Shown: positions 51,050 through 63,169, counted from the stretch's first letter. The stretch is DNA of 64,000 nt from Arion vulgaris (GCA_020796225.1 CM036760.1:4706501-4770500), one strand, 5' to 3'. Notes: generated by a model not told the origin, from the sequence alone. Made by a program: numbers and translations.

Positions 51050-51240
51050 TAGGCACCAATTATACGTTCAGTTGTTTGCCATTGCTATCTGAACGGTGAG
51101 GTATAATTTTACCTTTGTAAAAATCCCGCGGAAACGAATTTGTTTCCAAACTTGCCCACCGTGGGGTTTGAACCAAGTACGCTTGGGTTTGCGATCGAGT
51201 TCACTACCGCTTGAGCTACCGACGCTAACCAACACCATAT
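51050..51240 (-). mobile_element. tRNA-derived SINE family E copy
   Basis: Minus strand: GTCGGTAGCTCAAGCGGTAG and GGTTCAAACCCCACGG, a well-preserved A/B-box pair. Copies at 20170-20420 and 57050-57200. Confidence 0.78.
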
Positions 51241-51649
51241 ACACAGAGTTAATGTGATATAAATGTGTCCAAAATGGGTTATCGATAAGATTTTAACAAA
51301 TATATCTGCCCTCTTCCCCAGTGTATAACTCCACATCTGTTGAGTTATACTGTAGAATAGTGTCAGACCCGTTTGAGCATAGAGGAGGTTATCATAGATA
51401 TATTATGCCAGTCTGGCAAAGATAAGTCATTAATCTTGGATTCTCCGAAAGGAGTTAATTCTTATTTTTCATGTTTGTTGGCCTAGACGCTCTGATATAA
51501 CCAATAACAGGTTCGCCTTAGGTTAAAAGGGTGTGCCTCAGCTTAAAGAAGCTTTAGTTCCCTGTATAACAAACAAACAAACAAGATACAATTTTTATAC
51601 TATTGTTACTGCCTTTAGTATCGTTTTTAGTGCGACGAGAGCCTGATGA

Positions 51650-51805
51650 ATGTAATGGCGGTATGGCTACTTCAGTCGCTACGAAACTGCCCAGGTTAAA
51701 AAAAAGTGTTATGCTCCTGACATAAAAAAATGATTTACCTTGGATTGAACACTGGTCCCCGCATGAGTCGCGCCGTAATACATTCGGCCAGACGTTCAAA
51801 TATAC
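51650..51805 (-). mobile_element. SINE family B copy
   Basis: Reverse strand: ACGTCTGGCCGAATGTATTA, TGTTCAATCCAAGG, CAGTTTCGTAGCGACTGAAG and CATTCATCAGGCTCTCGTCG. Confidence 0.82.
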
Positions 51806-52194
51806 AAAATCGTTAATAGTTTCTTCTGCAGTAAATAAACCGTTACTTCGAATTGTAGAAATCGTATATACAAACAATTATTTGCTAATACTGCGTTTTA
51901 TTAGAGCATACAGTTAATTTCTCCATAACACTCGTACACAAACATTTGGGGTATGTTCTGTTCAATTGACGTCATACAGTTAAAGCAACACAAGCCTCCA
52001 GCCTAAACTCCACTAGGAATGTTTACATTAGGCAAGCACCACGTGTGACAAAGACATATCAAAGAATAAATAGGCAAGGTTTAGGGTAGTATGGTAACTA
52101 TATCTCTCCATCAAATAGAAATATGAGAAAAGAAACAGCGATAAAGAGAGAAAGTCAATCCACATAAAAGTATAACTGGTTTAAGGTTAGTATT

Positions 52195-52345
52195 TGATCC
52201 AGAAGCACTTGAGCTTTCAGTTCTTCTCTTCGGTGCCATGGACATCGTAACCATTCGATTCGGTGCCACAAACACCGTAAATATGGAGAAACTGTAGTTT
52301 TTCTGCCAGCCCGCGAAATTGAACCGTACTAACAGGGGGCTTGTT
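52195..52345 (-). mobile_element. SINE family A copy 7, truncated
   Basis: Lacks the first 50 bases of the tRNA-like head. Confidence 0.8.
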
Positions 52346-52809
52346 AAGGGTAGTATAAGAACTTCACCTCTCTCACCAAAGAAAAAAATGAGAAAAGAAA
52401 CAACGAGAAAGAGAGAAAGTCAATCAACATAAAAGTATAACTGGATTAAGGGTAGTATGAGAACTTCCTTCTCCACCAAAAAAAAAAAAAAAGATAGAAA
52501 AAAAGAAGAAAATCAGTCCATATAAAAGTGTAACTAATAGCTTAATGGAAGAAATGTAAAGAAAGAATAGCATATAAATGTAAAAGTTCACAGCAAGAAG
52601 GAAGACATTACTTTTGTTTCAATGAAATTACTTGAAATAACATTATTACTGTAAACACGTATTCGTTATGTTAAACGGCTGTAACCACAGATAAAAGGTT
52701 GTTTTTTTCTGTCTTTGACATGCAATTAAAAACAACAAAAAAACAACAGAAAAAAATATAACTGATTGTAATACCTCTTTTTGGACGGTGTCGGACAGGA
52801 TTGATAAGG

Positions 52810-54105
52810 GTCTCTGGAATTTAATGACCGCATGCCTATACAGTCAAAACAAAACTGTAGAATTTAATGACCTCATGGCTATACAGTCACGACAAAACTG
52901 TAGAATTTAATGACCTCATGGCTATACAGTCACGACAAAACTGTAGAATTTAATGACCTCATGGCTATACAGTCAAAACAAAACTGTAGAATTTAATGAC
53001 CGCATGCCTATACAGTCAAAACAAAACTGTAGAATTTAATGACCGCATGCCTATACAGTCACGACAAAACTGTAGAATTTAATGACCTCATGGCTATACA
53101 GTCACGACAAAACTGTAGAATTTAATGACCTCATGGCTATACAGTCACGACAAAACTGTAGAATTTAATGACCTCATGGCTATACAGTCACGACAAAACT
53201 GTAGAATTTAATGACCTCATGGCTATACAGTCACGACAAAACTGTAGAATTTAATGACCTCATGGCTATACAGTCACGACAAAACTGTAGAATTTAATGA
53301 CCTCATGGCTATACAGTCACGACAAAACTGTAGAATTTAATGACCTCATGGCTATACAGTCACGACAAAACTGTAGAATTTAATGACCTCATGGCTATAC
53401 AGTCAAAACAAAACTGTAGAATTTAATGACCGCATGCCTATACAGTCAAAACAAAACTGTAGAATTTAATGACCGCATGCCTATACAGTCACGACAAAAC
53501 TGTAGAATTTAATGACCTCATGGCTATACAGTCACGACAAAACTGTAGAATTTAATGACCTCATGGCTATACAGTCACGACAAAACTGTAGAATTTAATG
53601 ACCTCATGGCTATACAGTCACGACAAAACTGTAGAATTTAATGACCGCATGGCTATACAGTCACGACAAAACTGTAGAATTTAATGACCTCATGGCTATA
53701 CAGTCACGACAAAACTGTAGAATTTAATGACCGCATGCCTATACAGTCACGACAAAACTGTAGAATTTAATGACCGCATGCCTATACAGTCACGACAAAA
53801 CTGTAGAATTTAATGACCGCATGGCTATACAGTCAAAACAAAACTGTAGAATTTAATGACCGCATGGCTATACAGTCACGACAAAACTGTAGAATTTAAT
53901 GACCTCATGGCTATACAGTCACGACAAAACTGTAGAATTTAATGACCGCATGCCTATACAGTCAAAACAAAACTGTAGAATTTAATGACCTCATGGCTAT
54001 ACAGTCACGACAAAACTGTAGAATTTAATGACCTCATGGCTATACAGTCACGACAAAACTAGAATTTAATGACCTCATGGCTATACAGTCACGATAAAAC
54101 TGTTC
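52810..54105 (-). repeat. 43-bp satellite derived from a SINE B 3' end, about 30 copies
   Basis: Unit (plus strand) AAAACTGTAGAATTTAATGA, CCTCATGGCTATACAGTCAC, GAC. Two main types: CTCATGGC..CACGAC and CGCATGCC..CAAAAC, the second in short runs. On the minus strand the unit reads like the SINE B 3' end seen at 5085-5135. Confidence 0.95.
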
Positions 54106-54230
54106 AGGTTATAATGTTTTCTTTATGCCCTCGACAGAAAAAAACAACTTGATCTTACCGTGGATTGAACTCAGGTCCCCCGCATAGGAGCCTATCTAAT
54201 CTATTTGGCCAGGCGCTCCACACAACGAAG
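54098..54230 (-). mobile_element. SINE family B copy joined to the 43-bp satellite
   Basis: Reverse strand: GGAGCGCCTGGCCAAATAGA, GAGTTCAATCCACGGTAAG, TTATAACCTGAACAGTTTTA, then directly into the satellite. Confidence 0.85.
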
Positions 54231-54309
54231 GCAACAACAGATAATAGTATGTTTTCCCCTGTCTTTGACATGCAATAACAGACGATAAAAGATGTGAACC
54301 GGAAAAATT

Positions 54310-54830
54310 CAAAAGTATTGGCCTAAGCTATATTCAGAACAGTGTGACTATGGAGATCACTGCTGCCTGCAGGGGCTCTCTTCTGGGTGGCTGAGCAACA
54401 GACCAGAAATGCAATTACCATATCAGACATTAATATTCTTCAAATCATTGAATTTGGAAGTCTTCATGCGGAATGGGTGGACATCATTCGGTGGTTGCAT
54501 CTAAAGAACCTAACTTGGTTCTACACCCCTGGACATGCTGGGGTTCGGACAACGAACGTGCAATAAATGACTATTCAAACTAACAAAAATATGTACAAAG
54601 CTGATGTCAATAATGCAGAACGTACTCATTTGTGAGATATGGGCGAGTCTCAGACACTGGAATGCTTGCAAGAATTAGAATTACGTCTGGACAGGCCAAA
54701 CAGTGTCGTTTTCATGGTGGGAAATTTAACATGAGTACGTTGAATAAGTAGGCATTGGGATGGCTGCTGCGGAGGAGGAGCACAGAGCACGCACAGGAAT
54801 GTTCAATGTACCATGATGTAGATCGTATAA
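54310..54830 (+). mobile_element. LINE RNase H to 3' end fragment
   Basis: Plus frames give NIQIIEFGSLHAEWVD-like sequence, then LTWFYTPGHAGV (RNase H motif), and the end part matches 14100-14390. Confidence 0.75.
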
Positions 54831-54869
54831 ATAATAATGCATACATTCAGAACATATACAAAAAGTACA

Positions 54870-55023
54870 CAGTGGCGGCTCGTGCTAAGTTTTGTTGGTG
54901 GGGGCCAGACATATTTTTGTGTGGAAAATCATGGTATTGGATTAGATTATATTTTAATTTATACACGTTACACATTATTTTTGGTGGGGCTCAGCCACCG
55001 GCCCTAATGACGAGCCGCCACTG
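54870..55023. mobile_element. hAT MITE copy 4
   Basis: CAGTGGCGGCTCGTGCTAAG ... GACGAGCCGCCACTG. Flanks AAAGTACA / CATATACA match in only 5 of 8, so the duplication is decayed. Confidence 0.85.
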
Positions 55024-55079
55024 CATATACACATCCACCCAAACAAATATCTATGAAAAAGAAAACAACAGTTTAAAGA

Positions 55080-55300
55080 CGTTTACATGCCAACAAATTA
55101 CTTCATTGCATCAGGTTTTTTTCAAATGGCTCGGTCCCTCTTCGCAGAAATATCAAGTCACCTGTCGAGAGTATTACACAAAACACAAACTCTGTAGCTC
55201 CAGCAATAATCATATGGTTCTCATGGGAAAAATGACTTTTGAAAGGCATGGCAAACGGCATAACCACTTCCCCACAGAGAAGTTTGTAGTTATCTGTGGT
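55080..55300 (-). mobile_element. SINE family C copy, decayed
   Basis: TTGCATCAGG, GGCTCGGTCCCTCTTCGCAG and CTCTGTAGCTCCAGCAATAA match 50125-50225. Confidence 0.65.
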
Positions 55301-55314
55301 ATGGAACTACGGTT

Positions 55315-55445
55315 CTCTCCTCTCGCTTAGATAGTACTAAGTTCATGTGTGAAGCTATCGGGCTATTTTCTATTCATCTCTCCTCTCACTTGGATAGTAC
55401 TAAGTTCCCATGTGAAGCTATCGAGCTATTTTCAATTCATCTCTA
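55315..55445 (+). repeat. About 62-bp tandem duplication
   Basis: TCTCCTCTCGCTTAGATAGT and the following bases repeat once (TCTCCTCTCACTTGGATAGT). Confidence 0.85.
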
Positions 55446-55499
55446 ATCTAAATGTAGATGAGTAATTTCTAGTGATATCGAAAACAAACAATAAAATAT

Positions 55500-55800
55500 A
55501 GATCTCTAGATCAAGTTGAGCGTGTAAACGAATTTTTGACAGTTGAGAACTGATAAGAGTAGGCTGAAAGACCGCCGCCCGTGCAAAATTAAGTAAAAAT
55601 GAGGACAGAATATCTTCCAATTTTTACCAAATTAAAAAAAATTAATTTGGGACTCTCACTGGTGCTACGAAGCTGGTGCACTACCACCATGATGCATGCG
55701 TAGGAAAGAGGTCACAGTACAAGACTATTAACCGAAGTGCTTAGATGATGTCATTCTCAATCAATCACTCAATCAATCACTCAGTCAATCAATCAATAAA
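55500..55800 (+). mobile_element. SINE-like family D copy with (TCAA)n tail
   Basis: TAAATTTGGGACTCTCACTGG-like body and a CAATCAATCACTCAATCAATC tail. Confidence 0.65.
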
Positions 55801-56324
55801 ACTATTTGTAGTCTATGAACTTCTTTGTCTCTCTCCCTCTCTCTCTCTCTCTCTCTCCTCTAGCCTGTGAAGTCCAAGGAACTTAGTTCAGCAACAAATG
55901 TTCAACAGTCTTTTCTATTCTTAGCTATCCTCTGTATTGTGTACCTGATATGATTCATTTCTTTCAGTTCGTGTTTCAGTCTTCTTCTCCAGGTTGGTTT
56001 GGGTCTTTCACATTTTCGTTTACCCTCTGATGTCCTTCTCAGTGCAGTTTTCATGACAGAGTTAATTCCCATGTCCGATCCATCTCTAGCGTGTCTTTAG
56101 AATGAAGATACTCATATTCTCTCGTTGACAGTTTGCGAGCAGTTCTTTGTTAGAGATAGTATTTGACCAGAACACGTGTAAGATCTTTTGTAAACAAGTT
56201 GTATGCATAACGTCTTTATATATCTTATTACTTGTTACATCATTAGATTCCATTACAAATGTGGTACATTAATACTCTTCTCTTTTATCTATGTTTGCTT
56301 CCCTTACCATTCATAGTTCATAGT

Positions 56325-56830
56325 TCATAAGTATGGTTCCAACTTCACTGCAACGGGTCACCTCATAATTGCTTCGTTCATGTGCCAATGAAAATCACTC
56401 GAACTGTGAAATGTTTCCTTTGTGAACTAATTTCAGCATGAAACAGCCGCGTACCGCCACAAAAAGTAACCTGCACCGCTTAAAATGCATATGGCCGTTG
56501 CTAATGTAGCAACACAAAACTGTTCATCACTTGAATTGCAGTTATTGTCGAAGGAAACATCAATCACGACAAAATCCAGCTTTCTGCACTCGCAATATAA
56601 CTGCATACGGCAGATTGAGCTTGTTCGTCATAACCGATGTCCGCCATTTTCTGAATACACACAACAAACGCATGGTTGACACAGCAAAAAGCATTACATG
56701 TAACATTCATAGCTCACAGCGTTGCTCAAGCACTAACTCAGTAGCTCGGCACACGAAACCGGAAAATACCCGACCAAACATCGCGGAAATGCGCTAGCAA
56801 AGTCGTGTTCAGAATCAACCAGTCCTGACT
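56325..56830. mobile_element. Unclassified interspersed repeat U copy
   Basis: CACTGCAACGGGTCACCTCA to GGCCCTCCCACATTCC, about 85 percent like 44145-44670 by eye. Confidence 0.75.
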
Positions 56831-57049
56831 CTGAATGGCCCTCCCACATTCCTCCATTGCTGGCCAGATTTTTTTGGCCATTATAACAACCTTTTAGTCG
56901 AAACATCGGCTCTGTATATTTGTAAAATTGCTCTTTAAAACCAATCTTTACTTTCATTTTTTTACGTATAAGATTAACTGAAAATTGGCAACTTTCACAG
57001 GACGTTGTCATCAACATCAGTAAATGAGTCATCCATTTCTACGCACCAC

Positions 57050-57200
57050 TTATAAGTACTGTAGTTTGCAGCTGCTTTCTCAGCGGTGAATCTATTTTAC
57101 CGTTCGTAAAAATTCACAGGGACACATTTGTTTCCAAACTTCCCGCCAAGGATCTTGAATCATGCACTCTTCTGTAAGAATCGAGCTAACTACCGCTTAA
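57050..57200 (-). mobile_element. SINE family E copy, decayed
   Basis: GAATCTATTTTACCGTTCGT AAAAATTCACAGGGACACAT matches 51095-51145. Confidence 0.65.
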
Positions 57201-57259
57201 GATTCAACTTGTTATGTTGATTTTGATATGTTTAACTACTTGCCTTCAATTTTATTGCA

Positions 57260-57510
57260 GTCTTATTTGTATTCCGCCCCTGTGTTGCTGGTGCTTGCAA
57301 GGAAAGCACAGAATAGTAACACTGCGACCTACAAGGCATGTCGTAAGAGGCGTCAGATGTGGGGGCCTAGGTAAGGTACCATGGTAAATAAAAACCAACT
57401 CATAAATCGGATGTGCTGGGCCAACTTGTAAGCGCATAACTGACGCAACGTACAATCTCTCTTAGGCTCAGATCACATACAAATCACAGAGTGGTTGACA
57501 AGTGGTCGAT
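57260..57510 (-). mobile_element. Interspersed repeat T, longer copy
   Basis: GGCATGTCGTAAGAGGCGTC and ACGCAACGTACAATCTCTCT TAGGCTCAGATCA match 24880-25030. Confidence 0.7.
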
Positions 57511-57579
57511 ATGGAGCGTAAGAAGAAGAAGAATTTGTATTCGAGATGGTTGTAGTTTTGTCAACGATATCAGTATAAA

Positions 57580-58010
57580 GTAAAGAAAGAGAGAGAAAGA
57601 AAGGAAGGGAGAGAGAGAGAAAGTGAGAGAGAGAGAGAGAAAGAGAAGAGAGAGAGAATATAGAGAAAAAACAGATCTTATCTGAACAGACTGAAAGTAT
57701 ATATAATGAAATGTATGAAGAGAAGGAGAGAGAGAGAAAGAGAAGAGAAAGAGAAGATAGAGCAAGAACAGATGTTATCCAAACAGACTGAAAGTATATA
57801 TAATGAAATGTATGAAGAAAGTAAGAGAGGAGAAGAAGAGAGAGAGAGAGAGAGAAGAGAAAGAGAGAGAAGGAGAGAGAGATGAGAAAAAGAGAGAAGA
57901 AGAGAGAAGAGAAGAGAGAGAAAGATAGAGAAAGAAAAGAAGAGATAAAGAGAGAAAGAATAAAGAAGAGATAAGATAGAAAGAAATGATGTATCAAACA
58001 ATGAGTATAT
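57580..58010 (+). repeat. (GA)-rich tract with duplicated segment
   Basis: AGAGAGA-rich. ACAGACTGAAAGTATATATA ATGAAATGTATGAAG occurs at 57685 and 57785 as part of a roughly 100-bp duplication. Confidence 0.9.
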
Positions 58011-58139
58011 ATAATGAATGTTAAGATAACAGAATGATGTAGCATCAATGGATTTATAAACATGTCTGATAACAATGTAATATTGAGACAGAAAACGATC
58101 CACATAAACATCTATTTCTTTCTTGTCTCCAATACTGTT

Positions 58140-58880
58140 TTATTTCACAGCATCAGGATAAGAAGAGATTTCTAGAACGGGCTTTAGTGTGCTCTTCATA
58201 AACAGTGTCTTTTATGGCCTCTGTTATCTCTGAGTCCACCTTTTGCTTGGACGACCTCTTGCTTTGTATCCACTGTAACAGAGTAACATTGCTCTTTGAG
58301 GCGCGTTTTCTGTTGGTAATCTGTTTATGACATTTGAAAAATATATATGTGCTTTTGAATATAAGTGTTACAGAAGAGTCCTTCGTATATCTTGGACAGA
58401 GAAGAGAACAAATAGATCTATCCAGAAAGAACTCAAAATCAAAGAAAACTGGCTGATGCTACAAATAAAAAGAGAAAATTGAGATATTTTGGACATATAA
58501 AAAGACATGAAAGGCTGGAGAGAACCATCATGGAAGGAGGCATACCGGCAAAGAGAAGAATAGGAAGACCACGGAGAAGATGGATTCAGGATGTAACTGA
58601 TGGTTTGAACATGACAGCTGCAGAGGCAGGCCATATGGTCTATGAGAGAGAAATTCCAGAGGACTGTTGGGGTGGCAAAGTTCTGCTCAGGGCAAACTAT
58701 TTGATGATGATGAGTCTGTTTATGTGACCCAGCAATTTAATTTGTTGTTTCTTGATAAAGTTCACTACTGATGTTGTATCTACTTTGTTTCCTGATGTCT
58801 TCATTCCTAAACATATATCTTCTTGACACTCCCAGAACTCTGAGTAGACATTTCATCTCTGTCGTGACTAGTTTTGTAAA
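58140..58880 (-). mobile_element. LINE family M fragment split by a family G LINE
   Basis: M-family 3' end at 58140-58328 and its upstream part at 58714-58880, with the G copy between. TCTGTTTATG lies at both joints; the intact M sequence has it once (38941). Confidence 0.85.
58329..58712 (+). mobile_element. LINE family G insertion with target duplication
   Basis: G-family C-terminus (IPAKRRIGRPRRRWIQDVTD, GLNMTAAEAGHMVYEREIP) with GATGATGATGA tail, flanked by TCTGTTTATG direct repeats. Confidence 0.88.
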
Positions 58881-59219
58881 TACAGAAATATATGCCATGT
58901 CAGACCTGATGTGGTATGAGAAAGCTACTTCTGCGTCTTCTTTGAGTGGGATTATCTCAACGAACTTAATCTTGCCCGAATACAAATCCGTGAACAATAT
59001 TAGTATAGCTCTTAATCTGTTGACTAACGGGACAACTAATAAGTCTAATCCACAGTGTTGTTAATACGTTTCTTAACGTATTCAGAGGAGGACTAGGTGG
59101 AGACCAACGCTTTTTGTGAATGTGCGACTTAATAATAGAATTCTTGAGGGTCTCAATAACACAAAGTCGAGACACTGGCCTCTTGTTTAAAAGGTATTCG
59201 GTTTGTTTCCTATGAATAT

Positions 59220-59370
59220 TTTACGCTGGCAAATTTTTTTCAGAGAATCATGATTTCAATGTAGATGAGATCTAGTTCCTAGTCCTATCGCAGATAAAAC
59301 GTAGGTCCCATTTTCAAGTTTATCATGTAAAATAATCCTTGGCAGTTGAAATTTGTTAAGAGTAAGCTAC
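59220..59370 (-). mobile_element. SINE-like family D fragment
   Basis: ATGTAGATGAGATCTAGTTC CTAGTC and ACGTAGGTCCCATTTTCAAG match 11095-11160. Confidence 0.6.
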
Positions 59371-59460
59371 ATAGCCGCTGTCATCGCAAAATGTTTTCCT
59401 CTTTCTTTTCTTTCTTTTGTCGTTACACTGTTAACAGGATGTTGCCCGGTGTCGTGGTTT

Positions 59461-59624
59461 CAGTGGCGACTCATGATCCTTTTTGTTGGTGGGGCCAGAA
59501 AAAATGTTCGGAAAAATCATGGTTTAGATGTGTTATATTTTAATTTTAAAAATACTAAATGCACATTATACATTATTTTTGGTAGGGTCCGGCCCCACTG
59601 GCCCTTAATGACGATCCGCCACTG
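59461..59624. mobile_element. hAT MITE copy 5
   Basis: CAGTGGCGACTCATGATCC ... GACGATCCGCCACTG with perfect CGTGGTTT duplication (59453-59460, 59625-59632). Confidence 0.93.
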
Positions 59625-60204
59625 CGTGGTTTTCTATTTTGTCTTGCGCTGCTCTAGTGGCTTTGGTTTTAGATATTGTTTATTACAAAAGGATTTTGCT
59701 ATGCATCTTTTGTGTGGTCTACTTCACTCCTTCTTTTCTGATGTCCTATTGTAGAAGACTATGTATTCAGTGGAGTTTGGTTGCATTCTTATTAAGTGTT
59801 GAGATCTTCATGTGTAAAAAAGAGACAGTAGCACACATCGTCATTCACAAAAGTGCCATGATGATGTCCCTATCAATCAATCAATCAGTCAGTCACTCAC
59901 TAGGACTTCTTTTAACAAAAGCTTTTTATTTTAATGAGAAAATAAAACATGAAGATGTCCCAACATATCTGGTATCTTGTTGTTTGGAAACAAAACATCT
60001 GATATCTGTATCGAACTCATTAAATTAATTACATTCAATAATTGTTTACATTTTCCTCTCAAATATTGTGTAGATTCTTTTTTCTTTCAACGCTCCACAT
60101 CGACAACTTGTTAACCAGCCTTTGTGATTTGTATATGATCAGAGCCGAAGAGCGATTGTACATGTTGCCAGGTATGTCTACAAGTAGGCTATTTCTTCGA
60201 TTTT

Positions 60205-60330
60205 TGGATTTATTTACTAGGGTACCTTCCCAAGGCCCCTACCTCAGTCGCCTCTTACGACATGCCTTGTATGTTGCAGTGCTACTATTATTTGCTCCCC
60301 TTGCAGACCCCAGCAACACATGGTCGTAAC
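60205..60330 (+). mobile_element. Interspersed repeat T copy
   Basis: TTTATTTACTAGGGTACCTT and CGCCTCTTACGACATGCCTT. Confidence 0.68.
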
Positions 60331-60734
60331 AAATTGTGAGCAAACTGTCTCGTTCTCTTTTTTTCTTTATTAGGAAAAAAAAAAAACTGCTCAAGTCATT
60401 TTCGTGAAGTATTTTTGTTTACTCTCGCAATCAGATATTCTCTTCTCTAATTCAGCACTTCCTGTAACACCGTGTTAAAGGAAACTTAAGAAGTCGTTTT
60501 AAATTTAAGTTATATTTCTGTTCAGCGCATGAGCAAGTTCTGATGTACAAGTAGTGTAATAAGTCTTTTCAGTTTCAACTAAATCCTAGTATTATGAGAT
60601 CAAAGAACGGCAGGTACATACAAATATCTTCATTTGAATGGCGTTTGTTAAGCTCTGTGTAAATAAGACGATGTGTGTTGTAGGTGTGCCTAATTAGAGG
60701 AACGTTAAAGAGGTGTGCATGTTTATAGTTTTTT

Positions 60735-61030
60735 TGGAGATAGCGAAAATACCTAGGTTGGAGCTTATTGATGTCCCTAATAGCGAAAATACGTAGGCTG
60801 GAGCTTACTGATGTCCAGTGGCGGCTCGTCATTAAGGGCCAGAGGGGCCGTGCCCCACCAAAAATAATATGTAACATGTATTTATTATTTAATTAATTAA
60901 AATATAATAAAACCCAAAGCCATCATTTTCCCGAAAATTTGTGTCTGGCCCCACCAACAAAACGATCACGAGCCGCCACTGCTGATTTCCTAATAGCGAA
61001 AATACGTAGGCTGGAGCTTATTGATATCCT
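60735..61030 (+). repeat. About 40-bp repeat, 3 copies, one split by the MITE
   Basis: Unit TAGCGAAAATACGTAGGCTG GAGCTTATTGATGTCCC. Copies at about 60740, 60780 and 60992; MITE copy 6 sits between the second and third. Confidence 0.88.
60816..60981. mobile_element. hAT MITE copy 6
   Basis: CAGTGGCGGCTCGTCATTAA ... CACGAGCCGCCACTG, flanked by CTGATGTC / CTGATTTC (7 of 8). The cleanest consensus copy, 166 bp. Confidence 0.93.
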
Positions 61031-61189
61031 TATAACATCACTGCACCTTCATTGTAAACGTGAGACTTCCTGCCTCATTAATTTGTTGTCACTAGTATTT
61101 CTACAACTCCAGTTGTGCTTCCAATAATATATATGTACTTCTGTTGTTTCAAACTGCAGGGGAAATTCACTAAAAAAAGATTCAAAATA

Positions 61190-61350
61190 AAATTCCTACA
61201 CAATATATTCGCAATCTTCAAATTACATCGGTGACACTCGCCAGTGCTTGTGCATTGCAGCGGAGATCTTTCTGTGTAAGAAAGAGATCGGAGCACACAT
61301 GGTTACTCACCAAAGTGCTATGATGTTGATCCTAGCAATCAATCAATTAA
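61190..61350 (+). mobile_element. SINE-like family D 3' end
   Basis: GTGTAAGAAAGAGATCGGAG CACACATGG and a CAATCAATCAATTAATC tail. Confidence 0.75.
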
Positions 61351-62124
61351 TCCTGTTCCATCATTATTTTAGTGGGTCTACCATTGCATCTAATAACAGA
61401 TGTTTCATGTTCCAGCTTCCCACAGAAAACAGTTTTGGATCCAGTTCATTCAACATCAAACCCCTAGTCGTCTCCTAGTCAATGGAAACTTCGGTTGTTA
61501 TCTTGGCACCTCTCATATCCAGATAGATGTAAACATAAGACATTCTTGGGTCCATATCAATGGTGATCCAAATATGTGACTCGTTACTGCAAGTACTATC
61601 TTTACTTTTGTAGAACTAAGATAAGCATATTTAATTCATTGAAAGCTACTTCATAGTACTTTATTAGGTTGTTGAATCTAGCTGTACTGCTGCGCTAATG
61701 ACACATACAGTGAATGCTGAGCTACGCAGAAAAGTTCTCTTATTTCACAAGATAGCTTGGTCTACAGGCAGAATGGACTAAAAATAAATCTGGCTGTGAT
61801 GAAAAATGTCAAGAAAGCAAGTCCTCTCACACAAGAGCAAAAGATCTGCAAAGCGGGCAAACTCTGTTGCAGATTAACACTATTGGAATGTCAATCGTTC
61901 CTCGGAATGCTGATAACGCATCCCTAAACATGGATGCTAGGCAAGGGTCTTGAGAGGATGACCCGCTGGATGGCAGAAACATTGCGCTTACGTTAGAAGA
62001 TCACCAGAAGTTTCCTAAAGCACGGTAGGCACAGATACGTCTGGTAATATCTGTATACCAAGATCGCTCAAATGTCTGCTGGATACAATCGAAAGAGAGG
62101 GACGAATAGCGAACTCTTCCTACT

Positions 62125-62330
62125 ATGAGTCAAAAGAAACGAGACACGCAACAACTACAAACACACAACACCACATGTCTAACCTTGATCATGTATGCCC
62201 CACCTGTGGTAGGGGATTGTGTTCTAGGATTGGACTCTACATCATCTCCCACAAACCAGAGAGGTGCAACAGACCGTCTGAGAATGTTGTCATCTCGCTT
62301 GATGTGATGGCTATTATTATCATTATTTTA
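62125..62330 (+). mobile_element. LINE family Z 3' end
   Basis: Frame with MSNLDHVCPTCGRGLCSRIG; upstream part from about 61790 is decayed. Confidence 0.8.
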
Positions 62331-63169
62331 GTGGTGCTTAACTCATCCTTAGTGATGCGATATCTGACATCTAATTATGGATTTTCATTTGTTGATATTA
62401 GCATTAATATATGATCAAAGAACAAATATGTATTTATCAAAGAACAAGTTTTTCGTCTCTTTCACGAAACCATCTTATAGTTCACTTTCTGGATCAATGA
62501 TAAAGATTTTGTTATCTTAGGCGCTACCATTGATCTTCATAATCTTGAGGAGACATCGAGTGAAAGATGTTAAACATTAAAGACATTACTTTGTGAGTAC
62601 TTTCATTACCTCAATGGTGCATCTAATAATTATGTGGTACTTCTGTTACTTCACAAGTACTATCTTTACTTTTGTAGTACTACATCAGTGATGCATATTT
62701 TAATTCATTGGTACTTCGGCTACTTCATTAGTACTTTCATTACTGGGGGTTGTTGATATCTAAGCTGATAACATGCTGCGCTAATGACCACATACAGTTG
62801 ATATTCCCGCTTGAGTCTAGCTTAGGGTAAAAGTTCTCTAGTGCACAAGATACGCGGTTGGTCTACAGGTTCTGTGATCCTTTACTTGGGAATCTAAATT
62901 TCAAGTACTTCTAAAGTCGCAGTAAGGTTCTTTCGCCTGATTGGCGAAAGACACTGGTAATAAGAAAAGCAAGCCTTCACGCAAAAATCAGTCAGAGACG
63001 ACATATTAAGCACGACTGCAAGAGCTTGAAGTCAAACGTGATGTTGCTAGATTTTAACACTATATTGGAATTAGTCAATGCTTCCTTAACAGGCACAATT
63101 GAGGGTAACCGATCGGCCTAACACCATCGGTAAGCTAGGCAATGCGCTACCTATGTATGAAAAGACTGG

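Noticed and set aside
54755..55330. 191-codon plus frame
   Set aside because: Crosses a LINE end, a hAT MITE and a SINE; chance open frame.
57473..58111. 212-codon minus-strand Ser/Leu/Phe frame
   Set aside because: Reverse of a GA-rich tract; low complexity, not a membrane protein.
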